Source of the DNA: Pseudomonas sp. VD-NE ins
Lineage (GTDB): Bacteria > Pseudomonadota > Gammaproteobacteria > Pseudomonadales > Pseudomonadaceae
Direction of reading: 5' to 3'
DNA: 64,000 nucleotides
Assembly (NCBI RefSeq): GCF_031882575.1
Contig: NZ_CP134772.1
Location: 2,003,001 to 2,067,000 of the forward strand
Numbering within the stretch: the stretch's first letter is position 1; each line of letters opens with the position of its first letter. A model generated the notes under the pieces. It ran no database searches. It was not told the DNA's origin and saw only the letters and a program-made list of their open reading frames with translations. The translations under genes were made by a program, and so were the position numbers. Below are positions 1 to 10,600 of this stretch, piece after piece.

Positions 1-1817
1 TTACCCAGCAACAAAATGATCGTGTCCGTGCGCAAATGCTCTTTAAGTTTGTTTCTGACGTGCTCGCTCATTTTGTGGTAGATGGCTCTCTTCTTGAGCC
101 AGTCCATCGGATCACGTAGTTGCACCATGTTGTTGTGAAACGTGTCCATTAACATGATGAAAGCATGGTCGACACCCGTCCGACTGATGAATAAGGCATT
201 CCCCACGTTGGATTCAAAATCATGGAGAATCTGGTAACCGTGTCCGCGAAGAAGATCTTTGAAAAGTGATCGCGCGGATGGGCGATCCGATTGATATCTT
301 GAGCCGAAAAACAGTTTTGGATCGAAGTCGATTCTCTGCAGACCTTCAGCGGTCGGTAACGGCATATGCCTATTGCCGTTTGCGTCGGTCGGCAGTGGTG
401 AAAGGAGCATCAACGGGTCGCTCAAGTCTTGATGAATGATGCTGTTTTTATCGCTAGCGACGCGACTCTCCCAGTGTTTGAACGTATCGAACAATGCATG
501 TAACCCTTTCCCTGTCATTTCATCGGAGTGATTGGCCCGATTGAACATCTCCCGTGCAACTTTGTTTGCGGAGTGTTCAGAAAGGTAGGCGAACTGATCA
601 CTGACAATTTGCGTCAGGCTTTTTGCAAATGGCAAACCCGGTACAACTCTCCATTTATCACCGCCGCGCCCCGTCCACATGTCCGCCAGCTTCACCACGC
701 CCCTGGGTTGTAACTCAGGCGTGGTCAGCAGCATTTGTTCGAACGCATCGAAACGCGTGGCAGAAAACTGTGGAGGCTTGATGAAGACAAGCGCCTCAGT
801 AGCGTGGCCTGGCTGATCCAGTATCGCAAAGTGCCTGCCATCGATTTCGATGGAGTCGCCGGCTAACGGTTGGGTCGTGCTGCCCCAGCTGTTCCAGAGT
901 TCACTGGTGGGCATGGGATCAAGAGGATCGCTGTCTGCTGGCAGTCGAGGGCGTTTACTTGGGCCCGGGCCGGACTCTTCTGGCTGAGTGAGGGCGCGAG
1001 AACTGCCGGGCTGCGGATCTTGTTGCGTATCGGCAATGGCCGGCAACTTGCGACGCCAGAGGAAATGTCCCGGAATCTGCTCGAACGTGATATCCGGCAC
1101 ATTGATCGTTGATGAAGAAGCCAGTTTGTATGCGCCTTCCTTCTTGCTAACCTGGACGGTTCCTTCGGCGATATCGATATACATACTCCTGCGCGGCCCG
1201 GGGCGGATACCGTCCGGGAAATCCTTTGCGGCAGGGAGAAGGGTTGCCAGATTCGCGTCGAGGAGAAACATCGCTAGTGACGTTTCGGCAGACTGTTGGT
1301 GCACTGGCAGATTGCTCTGCCTGGACTGAGCGATGTACCACGGTGCCTCGATTCGCCAACGTGGCTGGCCGTCGATTTTTTTCAGAATCGGCGGCGTCAC
1401 ACCCTGTGCCTCGGGCCAGCGAATCTGGTAATCACCGGCGGCGTTGAGTTCAACCCGGTAATGACCGCCTTCTTCCAGGTGGGCATACGTCTGACCGTCC
1501 AGGTGCACGAAAAACCCATCGACAGATTCGTGCGGCTGCAGCAGATGGATCTCTGATTCCGGCAGGGCAATTTTGGCCAGTCTGGCATTGGTTTCGGTGA
1601 TCACCGAGAGCGTTATGTCACTCACCACAACACGTGGGTAGCCAGTGACTTCGCTGCCAGACGAATGGGGAGTGAAGGTGCCCGGCAGTTGATGAGTACC
1701 CGGCGCAAAAGTGCCGGAGCTGCCGGGAATGGGTACGCGATTGCCAGTGTTGGAACTGTTGATGTTTGGGCTATCGGGCGACGCGGGGAGACCCGTGGGC
1801 TTTGGGGGTTTGATCAT
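1..1817 (-). CDS. Modular ~600-aa paralogue 1 of toxin-like cluster (3' end outside window)
   Basis: Partial: 605 codons are visible and the last ~18 residues, judged from its paralogues, lie left of the window. The ATG at 1817 opens with MIKPPK, matching the MVKPPK and MAKPPK starts of the neighbours. A Pro/Ser/Thr-rich N-terminus is followed by two short modules of about 60 residues each (one with a YAH..E motif, one ending IPGHFLWRRK), a GPSKRPRL linker, an NSWG-type domain and a C-terminal domain whose IILLLG matches the IYLVGG of the paralogue ending at 3796. I do not recognise an enzymatic motif. It lies 49 bp downstream of the next paralogue, so co-transcription is likely. Function is unknown; the context suggests a secreted or host-directed protein (inference). 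Confidence 0.8.
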   Translation of the reverse strand, partial: MIKPPKPTGLPASPDSPNINSSNTGNRVPIPGSSGTFAPGTHQLPGTFTPHSSGSEVTGYPRVVVSDITLSVITETNARLAKIALPESEIHLLQPHESVDGFFVHLDGQTYAHLEEGGHYRVELNAAGDYQIRWPEAQGVTPPILKKIDGQPRWRIEAPWYIAQSRQSNLPVHQQSAETSLAMFLLDANLATLLPAAKDFPDGIRPGPRRSMYIDIAEGTVQVSKKEGAYKLASSSTINVPDITFEQIPGHFLWRRKLPAIADTQQDPQPGSSRALTQPEESGPGPSKRPRLPADSDPLDPMPTSELWNSWGSTTQPLAGDSIEIDGRHFAILDQPGHATEALVFIKPPQFSATRFDAFEQMLLTTPELQPRGVVKLADMWTGRGGDKWRVVPGLPFAKSLTQIVSDQFAYLSEHSANKVAREMFNRANHSDEMTGKGLHALFDTFKHWESRVASDKNSIIHQDLSDPLMLLSPLPTDANGNRHMPLPTAEGLQRIDFDPKLFFGSRYQSDRPSARSLFKDLLRGHGYQILHDFESNVGNALFISRTGVDHAFIMLMDTFHNNMVQLRDPMDWLKKRAIYHKMSEHVRNKLKEHLRTDTIILLLG

Positions 1818-1866
1818 TGAAGTGTCTCGAAGCGATTCATGTTTTTGTGTTCACTGCCCTGTTCGA

Positions 1867-3702
1867 TCATTGGTCTTTGAAAATGAACAGCGTGGTTTGC
1901 CCCAGAACATCTGTTTGGGTTCCACCTAGCAGGTAGCTGATCTTTTGGTCTTTGCTGTAAGCCGACAGTGGCTTTGGTTCGCTGCTGGATGTTTGCAACA
2001 CGGCCTCACTGCGTTCAAAGCGCTCAGGCTGAAATCGCTGCAACCTCCCGTTGATAAGAGGAGGCAGTTTCAGCACAAATACGTGATCGATTTTCTCGCG
2101 GTAAAAGAGCAATTCGTTCTCGGCAAGTGTGCTCATCGAGTGGTTGATCACGTAACCGTCATCCTCCAGAAGCTGGCTGAACAGCTTTCGCAAGTTGGGA
2201 GCAGTTGGCGCTGCGGCGTACGCGTTCCAGTGCCGAGAGAAACGTCCGGGATCAAAATCCAGTCGCATCAAGCCTTCGCCCGGCAAGGACGGAATCGCCA
2301 CGGTTTGTTCCGGTCCGGAAAGAGGGCGCAACATGAGTAACGGGTCAGCCAGTTCTCGACGCGGCGCTCTGCGCTGAGCTCTGTTGGCCCAGTAACCAAA
2401 CACCAGATTCATCAGCGCCAGGCCGGGGGCCCTGATGATTTCGGATTGGTTCGCCTGATTGAACATGGCTCGGGCTAATGAGTTGACCGATTGATCCGAC
2501 AGATACCTGAAGGTTTTGGAGATGTACTGAGTAATCGGCATCTCAAACGGCACGACGCCGTCCAGTACCGTCCATTGGTTGTTTCGTTTAACCGCCCACT
2601 TGGGTTGCCTCGACGGGTAGTCCCGCAGCATGAATTCGAAGGCGTCATACAGGTCGGGTGAGAACGACGGATGCTGCAGATAAACCATTTGCGGGTTGGC
2701 ACTCAAGTCCTGTTCCATCACCCGGTAATACTGCCCGTCTATCTCGATATGCTGACCCTGTTGTGGGCGGACACGCTGTCCCCAGTTTCGCCATAACCCG
2801 AAACTCAAATTGATCGCGTCGGGATTGGCGGACAGCAAGTTCTCGGTCAGCGCCTGGGTGGCGTCTGTCCCTTCTTCCTGATGCAGTCGCTTGCTTGGGC
2901 CGGCCACGGGCTCCGGCGTATCGGTCGAGGCTTTGCGTTTTTCCTGTAGCGAACGCTCTGGTTCAGAACCGGTTTTGCGGCGCCACAATCGCGTCCCGGG
3001 AATCTCTTCGAACAATAATGTAGATGCATCGCGCACGTTCGCGGAGCTGTGCTGATACTCATCGTTGGCGTTTTTACGCACCATGGCGGTTCCTTCAGCG
3101 GTATCGATATAGGTTTTGCGATGCCTGTCGTAGCGGATTCCGTTCGGCGTTTGCTCGCGTGGGGTAAGCAGGGCGGCGTCTTCGGGGGGCAGGTAGACCG
3201 GTTGTTCTGCTGGGATGTTCTCAGCGGCGGCATGTCGCCTGTCGCTTTCTGAATTGCGCGCCAGCCAGTTCGGTCGTTCGACCGTCCAGAGATACTGGCG
3301 CTCTGTCTTGGTGAGGAAAGGGCCAGGCAAGTGCGGGGCGAAGTTGAAGGGTATCTGATAACGGCCATCGTGCTGGATCTCGACCAGCAAATGTCCTTCA
3401 TTTTCGACATGGGCGTACAACTTGCCATCCGGACTGGTGAACAGGCCGCTGTCGGGATCCAGACGTTGTAGCAGATGGACTTGATCGGCAGGCCAGGTGA
3501 TTGATCGGAGCACGGCCTCGGCCTGTGAGTGAAGTGCAGGAATCTCGCTGACCTGCACCGACGGTTGGCGCACAGAGATGCCCGGCAGGCCTGCGGTGGG
3601 TTCTGTGCTTGCCTGGCTTACGCCCGGGAGTCTGGGAGTCCCGGTATTTGCCTGTAAATCGGGCGTAGTAATCCCGGCCACACGCTTCGGTGGTTTGACC
3701 AT
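1867..3702 (-). CDS. Modular ~600-aa paralogue 2 of toxin-like cluster
   Basis: This 611-residue protein starts MVKPPK. Visible layout: Pro-rich N-terminus (1-60); module 1 at about 85-146, carrying GLFTSPDG and YAHVENEG; module 2 at about 187-243, ending IPGTRLWRRK; a GPSKR linker at 268-272; an NWG domain from about 303; and a C-terminal domain ending in LLGG plus a 17-residue tail. No signal peptide or membrane segment is obvious. It shares its architecture with the proteins at 1-1817 and 5673-7514, and lacks only module differences from the shorter one at 3796. It sits 49 bp upstream of paralogue 1 and 93 bp downstream of paralogue 3. Family and function are not recognised; the gene itself is certain from length and paralogy. 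Confidence 0.9.
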   Translation of the reverse strand: MVKPPKRVAGITTPDLQANTGTPRLPGVSQASTEPTAGLPGISVRQPSVQVSEIPALHSQAEAVLRSITWPADQVHLLQRLDPDSGLFTSPDGKLYAHVENEGHLLVEIQHDGRYQIPFNFAPHLPGPFLTKTERQYLWTVERPNWLARNSESDRRHAAAENIPAEQPVYLPPEDAALLTPREQTPNGIRYDRHRKTYIDTAEGTAMVRKNANDEYQHSSANVRDASTLLFEEIPGTRLWRRKTGSEPERSLQEKRKASTDTPEPVAGPSKRLHQEEGTDATQALTENLLSANPDAINLSFGLWRNWGQRVRPQQGQHIEIDGQYYRVMEQDLSANPQMVYLQHPSFSPDLYDAFEFMLRDYPSRQPKWAVKRNNQWTVLDGVVPFEMPITQYISKTFRYLSDQSVNSLARAMFNQANQSEIIRAPGLALMNLVFGYWANRAQRRAPRRELADPLLMLRPLSGPEQTVAIPSLPGEGLMRLDFDPGRFSRHWNAYAAAPTAPNLRKLFSQLLEDDGYVINHSMSTLAENELLFYREKIDHVFVLKLPPLINGRLQRFQPERFERSEAVLQTSSSEPKPLSAYSKDQKISYLLGGTQTDVLGQTTLFIFKDQ

Positions 3703-3795
3703 TAAGTGAATCTCGCTATTTGAAAGGTGAAGTGTTCAGGCCGCGGCTTGTGCAAAGAAACCTGCGGACGAGCCGTTCAGCTATTCGGCAATGGC

Positions 3796-5442
3796 TCAAC
3801 CCTCTCTCACAATGAAGAGCGTCGGGTTGTCGGGGGAAAGATGTTGTATGCCCCCCACCAGATAGATGACTTCGGTATGACTCAGATCGCTGTCCAGCTT
3901 CTGTTTTTGCTCCGCGCTGAGCTTGGCCAGGTAGGTGGGATCGGTAAGTTCGCTTCCGGCGGGGGTGGTGCGAGGGACCTGATTTCCAGCGATGGGCGGC
4001 AGCTTCAACACGAATACGGCGGCAACGTCTGGACGGTGAAAAACCAATGCGCCTTCGCTGAGCCTGCGCGTGGACGGATTGACGCTGTAACCGTTGTTTT
4101 GCAGAACGTTCGCCAATAATGCGCGCAGGCTGCCGGGCGTCGGCGCCGCTGCGTACGAGGCCCATTCCTGAGGGAACTGTTGCGGATCCAGATCCAGGCG
4201 CTGCAGCACAACTGAATTGTGTGCAGGCAAAGTGAGCAATTCAACGCCTGCCCGGTGGCCGGGTGGTGTGGGCAGTTTTGGCAGCATCACCAATGGGTCC
4301 GACAGACCGTGCATGGGCGACTCGTTATTCACTCGATCCAGCCAGTACCGAAATGTGAGTGCCATCGCCGAAAGTCCATGAGCGGTGATTCCCTCAGGCG
4401 AAGAGACCCGATCGAATACCGCTCTGGCCAGGTTGCTGGCCGACTGTTCCGACAGATAGTTGTAAGCGGCGGAAACATATTGGTTGGCGGACATTTCGAA
4501 CGGTAGATGGTTATCCAGAACCTTCCATTCGCTCTGGCGTTTCAGCGCCCATTTCGGCTGACGCGAAGGTTCATGACGCAACATGTTTTCGAAAGCGTCA
4601 TAGTTGTCCAGTGAAGTTCTGGGGGGTTGCAAATAGACCAGCCGGGTATCGGCGCGTAAACCTTGAGCGACTATCTGGAAGTGCTGCCCATCGATTTCTA
4701 TTGACTCGCCTGAGTCGGGTTTTGTGGCTTTGCCCCAGTTTCTCCACTGACCTGCGGAAAGGTCCAATGCGACGCTCTGTCGGGAGTAAAGATGTTCGAC
4801 CAGCGCGCTTGTGCCAGTCGCAATATTAGGGTCTTGGTCAAGGCGCGCAGGGCTGCCCGGACCAGGCAGGGCGTCGGTCGTTTCGGTGACCACTGGATCG
4901 CTCACGGCTTGATGATGGGGTCGCTGCACATCGGTTTCACGCCAAAGTAATGTGCCCGGGATCCGTTCAACCCTTTCACCCGTCGGTGTCGATTCTCCGG
5001 CATACGTTTGTCGCCAGCCATCCGGGGTTTCGCTCACCATGACCATGCCGCCGTGCATTTCGACATACGGTTTCTTGTACTTGTCGTATCGAAAGCCTTC
5101 TTCGGTGGCCGGTTGTAACTTCAATTGGTTTGCCAACTCGGCGTTGATGAAGACCGGGTGTTGCACGCGCGCTCTCGTGGAGGTACTTGTGCCGGCTGTC
5201 TGCCGGTTCTCGCTGAAGTGCGGAGCTCCCCGCTCTGCGGTGCTTGAAAGAGCTGAACCCTCAGGAAAATGGTGGACGATGACCGAGGGGCGCGGGGAAG
5301 TTTCAGCCGGTAAGTGATGGATAGTGACACTGGGGCGGGGTTCGGGTGCAGGCGGCACGGCAATGGGAGGTACAGGCACGTTGGTGGTGTCTGGTTCGCC
5401 GGGTGGAAGCGTGCGCGGAATTTTCTTGGGTCGCTTGGGCAT
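3796..5442 (-). CDS. Modular ~550-aa paralogue 3, lacking the first module
   Basis: The ATG at 5442 (548 residues, MPKRPKK) is preferred over the upstream one at 5481. It has AAGGAG seven bases upstream and its first residues match the xKPPK starts of the paralogues. The N-terminus is Pro-rich and carries an internal tandem repeat (PRPSVTIHHLP then PRPSVIVHHFP). Module 1 is missing. Module 2 (FRYDKYKKPYVEMHGG to IPGTLLWRE), the NWG domain and the C-terminal domain are retained. The linker reads GPGSPARLDQ, so the basic GPSKR motif is lost. Function is unknown. The 230 bp upstream gap holds a conserved intergenic element shared with the region upstream of the whole cluster. Confidence 0.88.
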   Translation of the reverse strand: MPKRPKKIPRTLPPGEPDTTNVPVPPIAVPPAPEPRPSVTIHHLPAETSPRPSVIVHHFPEGSALSSTAERGAPHFSENRQTAGTSTSTRARVQHPVFINAELANQLKLQPATEEGFRYDKYKKPYVEMHGGMVMVSETPDGWRQTYAGESTPTGERVERIPGTLLWRETDVQRPHHQAVSDPVVTETTDALPGPGSPARLDQDPNIATGTSALVEHLYSRQSVALDLSAGQWRNWGKATKPDSGESIEIDGQHFQIVAQGLRADTRLVYLQPPRTSLDNYDAFENMLRHEPSRQPKWALKRQSEWKVLDNHLPFEMSANQYVSAAYNYLSEQSASNLARAVFDRVSSPEGITAHGLSAMALTFRYWLDRVNNESPMHGLSDPLVMLPKLPTPPGHRAGVELLTLPAHNSVVLQRLDLDPQQFPQEWASYAAAPTPGSLRALLANVLQNNGYSVNPSTRRLSEGALVFHRPDVAAVFVLKLPPIAGNQVPRTTPAGSELTDPTYLAKLSAEQKQKLDSDLSHTEVIYLVGGIQHLSPDNPTLFIVREG

Positions 5443-5563
5443 TGAATGACTCCTTTGAATTGTTGAAGCAGTCGTTTGCATAGGGGCAGATGATCAGGTC
5501 GCCACTTTGCGTTCGCCTGCCAGTGACTCTGGGGGGCCATGGTCGGGAAACGAAGTCGTTGGC

Positions 5564-5626
5564 GTGCGGTATATATGTATTGCGATGAGGGCAAGTGCTG
5601 CAGGGTGTTACGAGATGCTGTGGAGG
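5564..5626. repeat. Conserved intergenic element, copy A
   Basis: About 60 bp beginning GTGCGGTATATATGT closely matches 15352-15412, with 15 identical bases at the start and about three quarters identity by eye across the rest. It lies about 120 bp upstream of the start of paralogue 3. On the minus strand it reads TTGCC...ACATATATACC, which could be promoter-like, but the spacing is not canonical. Confidence 0.55.
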
Positions 5627-5672
5627 AATGCCAGCTCGCTCCGGCAGGTCCGGTGCGAGTGGCAGAAAAAAC

Positions 5673-7514
5673 TCAGCGCTCTCTGATCATGAACACTGAC
5701 TCTGGAATGGAATCGACCGTCAATACCCCACCAATGAGCCAGGTCACTTTGTTTTCTATCGTTGCGGTTGTCAGGGCAGCAAACGCCTCCTTGCCAATCC
5801 TGGCCGGCAAGGTTGGTTCTGCCAGCTCATTGCCCGGCGTGTGGGAGAGGCCGATATGTTCCACTGCTCCCAGCTTCATGAAATAAATCCGGTCATGGTG
5901 TTCGCGCCGGAAGACCAGGGTCGGCATGCGATGCTCATAAGTCAGGGGAAAGACGTCGTAGCCGCTGCGCACCAGCAAGGCGCCAAGCAGACGCCTGAGG
6001 TTCATATCTGTCGGGTCTGATGTGTAGTGATTCCATTCGATGGGAAAACGGCGTGGATCGAAGGTGAGTCGTTGCAGGTCGCCATCGACCTGGGAGGGCA
6101 TCCGGATAAGTTTTCTTCCGTTGAAGTCGATGGCCGGCGCCACGGACAGCATGTTGAACGGGTCGGCATGCGCAGGCGATATGGGAAACGGTCGAGACTT
6201 CCACTGATGCAGGACTGCCTGAATATTGATCAGTCCGGTGCCGGTAATCAGGGGGGAGTTGTCCGCGAGTTCAAACAGTTTTCTGGCGACGGTGTGTGCA
6301 GTGGCATCGGTAAAGTCGGGGAACGCATTGGCAACCGACTGGGTTATCGGTTCATCAAAAATATGCTTTCCGGGGGCCGGCTCGCTGCCGATGCGAAACG
6401 TTGCAACAGGCTGCAGCGAGGGCGCTGTACGCAGCATGTGTTCGAAGGCATCGAAGCCAGCTGGCGTAAATTCGGGATGCTGCACAAAGTAGAGCTTGGG
6501 GGTGGGGTAGGAGCCAATGGGCACAATCGGATAATGAAACCAGCCGAGCTGGACTGATTCCCCCAGCTCTGGTTTGGTCCTATGGCCCCAGTGCAGCCAC
6601 AAAGGCTGAGTCTGCTCGGCGCGGACTATGGGTTCGAGGGGAGGCGCTGGCACCGGATCCCGGGGATCGTCGATGCGCGCACGTTTGCTTGGGCCGGGTT
6701 GCGATTCGTCCGCGTCGGCAATCGGCCGAGACCTGCCCGCAGGAGGGTTTTCATGGGGGGGCGAGTCCGGACTCGTTCGGCGCCAGAGTACCGTTCCGGG
6801 AATCTGTTGAAAAAATACCTCGGGCACGTTTCTGTCCCTCGCCGAGGCCAGTTGATACTCACCTCGTTTGTTTTTCCGGACCATGACTGTGCCTTCTGCC
6901 GTATCGACGTGGGAGTGTTTAAGTTTGTTGTAACGGATTCCATCCGTTGCGAGTTCTGCTTTGGTCAGCGTTTGTGCGTCTTCGGGCGCAAGGTAGGAGA
7001 TGGTTTGGGGCGTGGCAGGCGTACCGGGTCGTGACGGTGTCGATTGCCAGCCGGGGCGCTGGATTTGCCAACTGGCCTGGCCCTCAATCCTGGTCAGTAC
7101 CGGGCCTGGAACACCGGGTGCAAAAGTCAGTGGAACGTAGTAGTTGCCCTGCACATCCCGTTCGACGACGAACCGGCCTTCGCTGCCGATTTGTGCGTAG
7201 GTCCGCTGGTCCGGCCCGGTGAACAATCCGGTGTTCTCTCCGTTCGGCGTCAGTTCGTGCAATCGCTCCTGAGGCCAGGCAATTGCGCTCCGGGCAGCCC
7301 TGTAGGTATCGGGGATGTCGCTGACGATGACGGCGGGCGGGCGAGTGGTCGAGGTGACGGTTGCCTGTGACCCGCTGGCCAGATCGACGCCCGACAGTGG
7401 TATGTCAGGTATGTTTGTGGTGACACGGTTACCCGAGCCTGACTCCGCAGGTCTTGGTGTAACCGTCGTTTTGGTAGCCGCTGGTACAGGAACTGACTTG
7501 GGTGGTTTCGCCAT
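5673..7514 (-). CDS. Modular ~610-aa paralogue 4 of toxin-like cluster
   Basis: This 613-residue protein starts MAKPPK. It carries a low-complexity N-terminus with a VIVSDIP motif, module 1 (GLFTGPDQ, YAQIGSEG, PGPVL), module 2 (GIRYNKLKHSHVDTAEGT, ending IPGTVLWRR), the linker GPSKRARIDDP, a degenerate NWG domain (LWLHWGHRTKPELGES) and the C-terminal domain ending VFMIRER. The KRAR stretch fits a simple monopartite nuclear-localisation pattern, as does KRPR in paralogue 1; whether it works as one is not shown. It is separated from the ~1180-residue gene upstream by 172 bp without an evident terminator, so the two may share a transcript. No enzymatic motif was recognised. Confidence 0.9.
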   Translation of the reverse strand: MAKPPKSVPVPAATKTTVTPRPAESGSGNRVTTNIPDIPLSGVDLASGSQATVTSTTRPPAVIVSDIPDTYRAARSAIAWPQERLHELTPNGENTGLFTGPDQRTYAQIGSEGRFVVERDVQGNYYVPLTFAPGVPGPVLTRIEGQASWQIQRPGWQSTPSRPGTPATPQTISYLAPEDAQTLTKAELATDGIRYNKLKHSHVDTAEGTVMVRKNKRGEYQLASARDRNVPEVFFQQIPGTVLWRRTSPDSPPHENPPAGRSRPIADADESQPGPSKRARIDDPRDPVPAPPLEPIVRAEQTQPLWLHWGHRTKPELGESVQLGWFHYPIVPIGSYPTPKLYFVQHPEFTPAGFDAFEHMLRTAPSLQPVATFRIGSEPAPGKHIFDEPITQSVANAFPDFTDATAHTVARKLFELADNSPLITGTGLINIQAVLHQWKSRPFPISPAHADPFNMLSVAPAIDFNGRKLIRMPSQVDGDLQRLTFDPRRFPIEWNHYTSDPTDMNLRRLLGALLVRSGYDVFPLTYEHRMPTLVFRREHHDRIYFMKLGAVEHIGLSHTPGNELAEPTLPARIGKEAFAALTTATIENKVTWLIGGVLTVDSIPESVFMIRER

Positions 7515-7686
7515 GAAAATTTACTCGTTGGAGGGGTGACGCGGAGGCACGGAAATGCCTTGCCGCACTTTTCAGGCGCACTCGTCTGCCTCACGAAACT
7601 CCGGGCTGGGAAAGTGATGGAGACGTTGGGCTACTTCAACTTCGGAGTGCGCAAGTGTTTATCGGTTTTGACTAAGGAGTGGTGCG

Positions 7687-10600
7687 TTAAGCGGGAGGCT
7701 CATTTATCAAGGGCGGTGGGGCAAAGAGGTTGAGATCCTGATGGCTGCAGCGATTGATCACCTGCAGCGCGGAGTATTCGACGCGGGATTTGTCGCTGTG
7801 CAGGATCCAGCCGCGCGCGGGGAAGTTGTAACTCAGCGCCCCGGGACGGTTGTCGGCAAGGGCGATGTTTCTCACTGTGGCCTCTGTATTGGCCATTGCC
7901 GTAAAGGCTTCAGGCAAGGCTGTCGACGGGTCGGGTTCTTCAAAGAACCGTGCATCCAGACCATCCAGGTAAACTCTGTCGAAGGTCAGTTCGACGGTAT
8001 GGACGACTCCTTTTTCGGTGATGACGCGTACCTGGTCGATCAGGTCTTCGCTTGCGTATTCGGGCAGATGAACAATGCAGGTGCCGACATGCAACTGGTT
8101 GTTTTCCAGCCTGATCTCGACCTTGCCAAGTGCCGTTGCGTCAAGATCCCAGGTAGACGAGCAAGGCAGTGCGGCAGGGGCGTTCGCAAGTGCGCCGGGA
8201 GTCGAGAGTCGGATCGCGATATCGGCGACCAGATGAATCAGGTACGTAGCGCCAGTGCCTTCAAGATTCTGGATCGAGGTTTGTTCGGAGTGGGAAAAAA
8301 GCGAGCCGCAGCCTGCCCTGTCGAATTTGTAGGGCGTGGTATCCGGCAATTGAAAAGGGGTCTGGTCTGTGCGACGTGGCAGCGGCAGTGAAAGTTGCGT
8401 TGTCCAACGATCAAAGCCATACGGATTGTGGCTTTCCAGGGGGTAAGCATCGGTTTCGGGTGTTAGTCCTGCGTTGACAGTTACGCCACCCCTGAAAATG
8501 AGCACAACCCGGTAGTTGGGACGTGCGGCCATGGTTCTCAGGATTCTGGTCATGTTTCTGGGGTCCGATCCACCTTCCGCGTAGGCGAACGCTCTGAGCT
8601 TTACCGTGTTCAGGCCAAAGTGATACAGCAGGTCACAGCCAGCAAAGAGTTCTCGATCAGCTTTCCATTCGCTGGAGCCAAAGTGCGCTTCAACCTTCGT
8701 CAGTTCGCTGATGTCGTAATCCAGATGCAGGCGGACTACCGCCTCGGCACGTTTTACCGACCAGAATGTAGTGTTTTTCCTGGATCTTGGCAGATAGTAG
8801 CTCACCTCATGTTGATGCTCGATCAAGCATTCGGAAGCGTGGAGGATAAGCGGTTCTTCGGATGTTCCTTTTTTTACAACGACGACCTCGATTTCGAGGT
8901 TATGGTCATTTTCGATACTGTCGGGCAGGTCAGGTGTATCAGGCAGTCTTAAAGAGTAGCCGTCGCGGGTCAGAAACGTCAGTTTGTTATTCTGTAGTAC
9001 GAAGTTGTTTTCGTTTTTCTTGTATATGTCTTTGATGATCACCACACTTTTCGGGTCGTCCGCGAAGGCAAACCGCGAACTGATGAGTAACGAGCCATCC
9101 TCAATCGTCCAGCTATCGATCAGTTCATATTTCCAGTTGAGCAATACAGTACTTTCTTCTGCGCCATCTTCTATGATGCAGACCCGACCCGGTCTATGGT
9201 TAATGATGTATTCGTCAATGCCTGCTTCGCCAGAGGCTGTTGCTCCCGTATAGAACACATGGATTCGATCGTTTCCAGGCCCCGCATTGATAGTGTCTTT
9301 GCCGCGCGAATCAATGATGTTGCGTTGTGCTGAGCCTGTTACGACACTGCTGGCTCCGCTTACGGTTTCGACATTTTCAATACTTTCCAGAAGGCTGTGG
9401 AGCGTATATTTTTCGCCACCTTCTGCTGATGGATCGGTAGCGATTATCTGCAGGGTTTGTGCGAGTAGATCGACGTCATAGCCTTTTTTATCGGTACGGC
9501 GGGTGTAATTGTTCCCAGCCAGGACAAGAGTGTCTGTGCCTGCGCCTCCCTTCAGTGTCGAATATCCGGAAACCTGGACATTCTGTACCAGAAGATCCCC
9601 TGCACCCTCAAACACGAAGCGATCGTTTTTGTCTCCCCCCGTCAGCTGTTTTTTCCCTGCCCGGTAATGAAAGCTGTTTGGCTTGTCTTCAACGCCCTTG
9701 ATCGAGTCCTGACCGTCGCTGATGAGCCAGAGAATGCCCTTGTGTTCGGCAGATGTTCCCAATTCTGCGCCAGGCGTGTCCTTGGTAACACCGGCACGGG
9801 CGTCAATGACATCATCGCCGCCCTTGATTTCGGGGACTTGTATCGTTTCCCAGCTGTCTTGTTTGGTCCACCAGTTGCGTTTAAGCACCTGCGATGGTTT
9901 GAGGTGGACTTCGAATTTGCCATTAACAATGGCTTCGGTGGTGTCCTTTAATTGGCCACTCAGCAGCTTTTCGGCGGTTTCTTTCAACTGTTTCGCGTAT
10001 TGGAACCTGGTTTTTGCCAGCAGATAACGGTTCTGTACGGCTTGGTCAGGATCCATCATGCAGAACGAAAACCAGCCGGTGCGCCAGCGTTCGTCCAGTG
10101 TCAGTTCAATGTAGTCATCAATGTCGTCAACGATGCGAACTGCACCATAAACTTGCGATCCGATGGCCAGGATCGCTCCGGCCAAGAGCCCCACCGGGCC
10201 TGCAAATGAAAACCCTGCCAACGCGGCAGTGCCAAGGATGACGGTCATGGCTGCGCTGGTAATACTCAGTCCAGCGCTCACGTAGTGATCCATGGCTTCT
10301 TTGCCGGCTGCATTTTCCGCAGCATTGATCGATCTGACGGCGGTGAAGATATCGAATGGCAACGTCAGTGCGCCGCCGATCAGACCGCCGGAACGGCCGA
10401 GCCTCAACGCAAAACGGGTTCTGGCAAAATCCAGCAGGGCGCCTTGCCCGGCCGAGAGCATATTGGATGCAATTTTGCTGACGGCAATGTCAGCCACGAT
10501 GGAGCCGACTTCCGTGCCAATACCCACGCTGTTGATAGCAACCTCAGTGGTGTTTTCAGTCTTGACAGCATCCACCACACCACGCAAACCCATGAATATG

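Noticed and set aside
1..3. TTA at the left edge could be read as the stop codon of the first gene
   Set aside because: It is out of frame with that gene; the in-frame reading (VRNKLKEHLRTDTIILLLG) is still open at base 1.
1945..2340. Long open readings on the plus strand across the first 15 kb
   Set aside because: They lie opposite the paralogous minus-strand genes, lack ribosome binding sites and have compositions typical of antisense frames.
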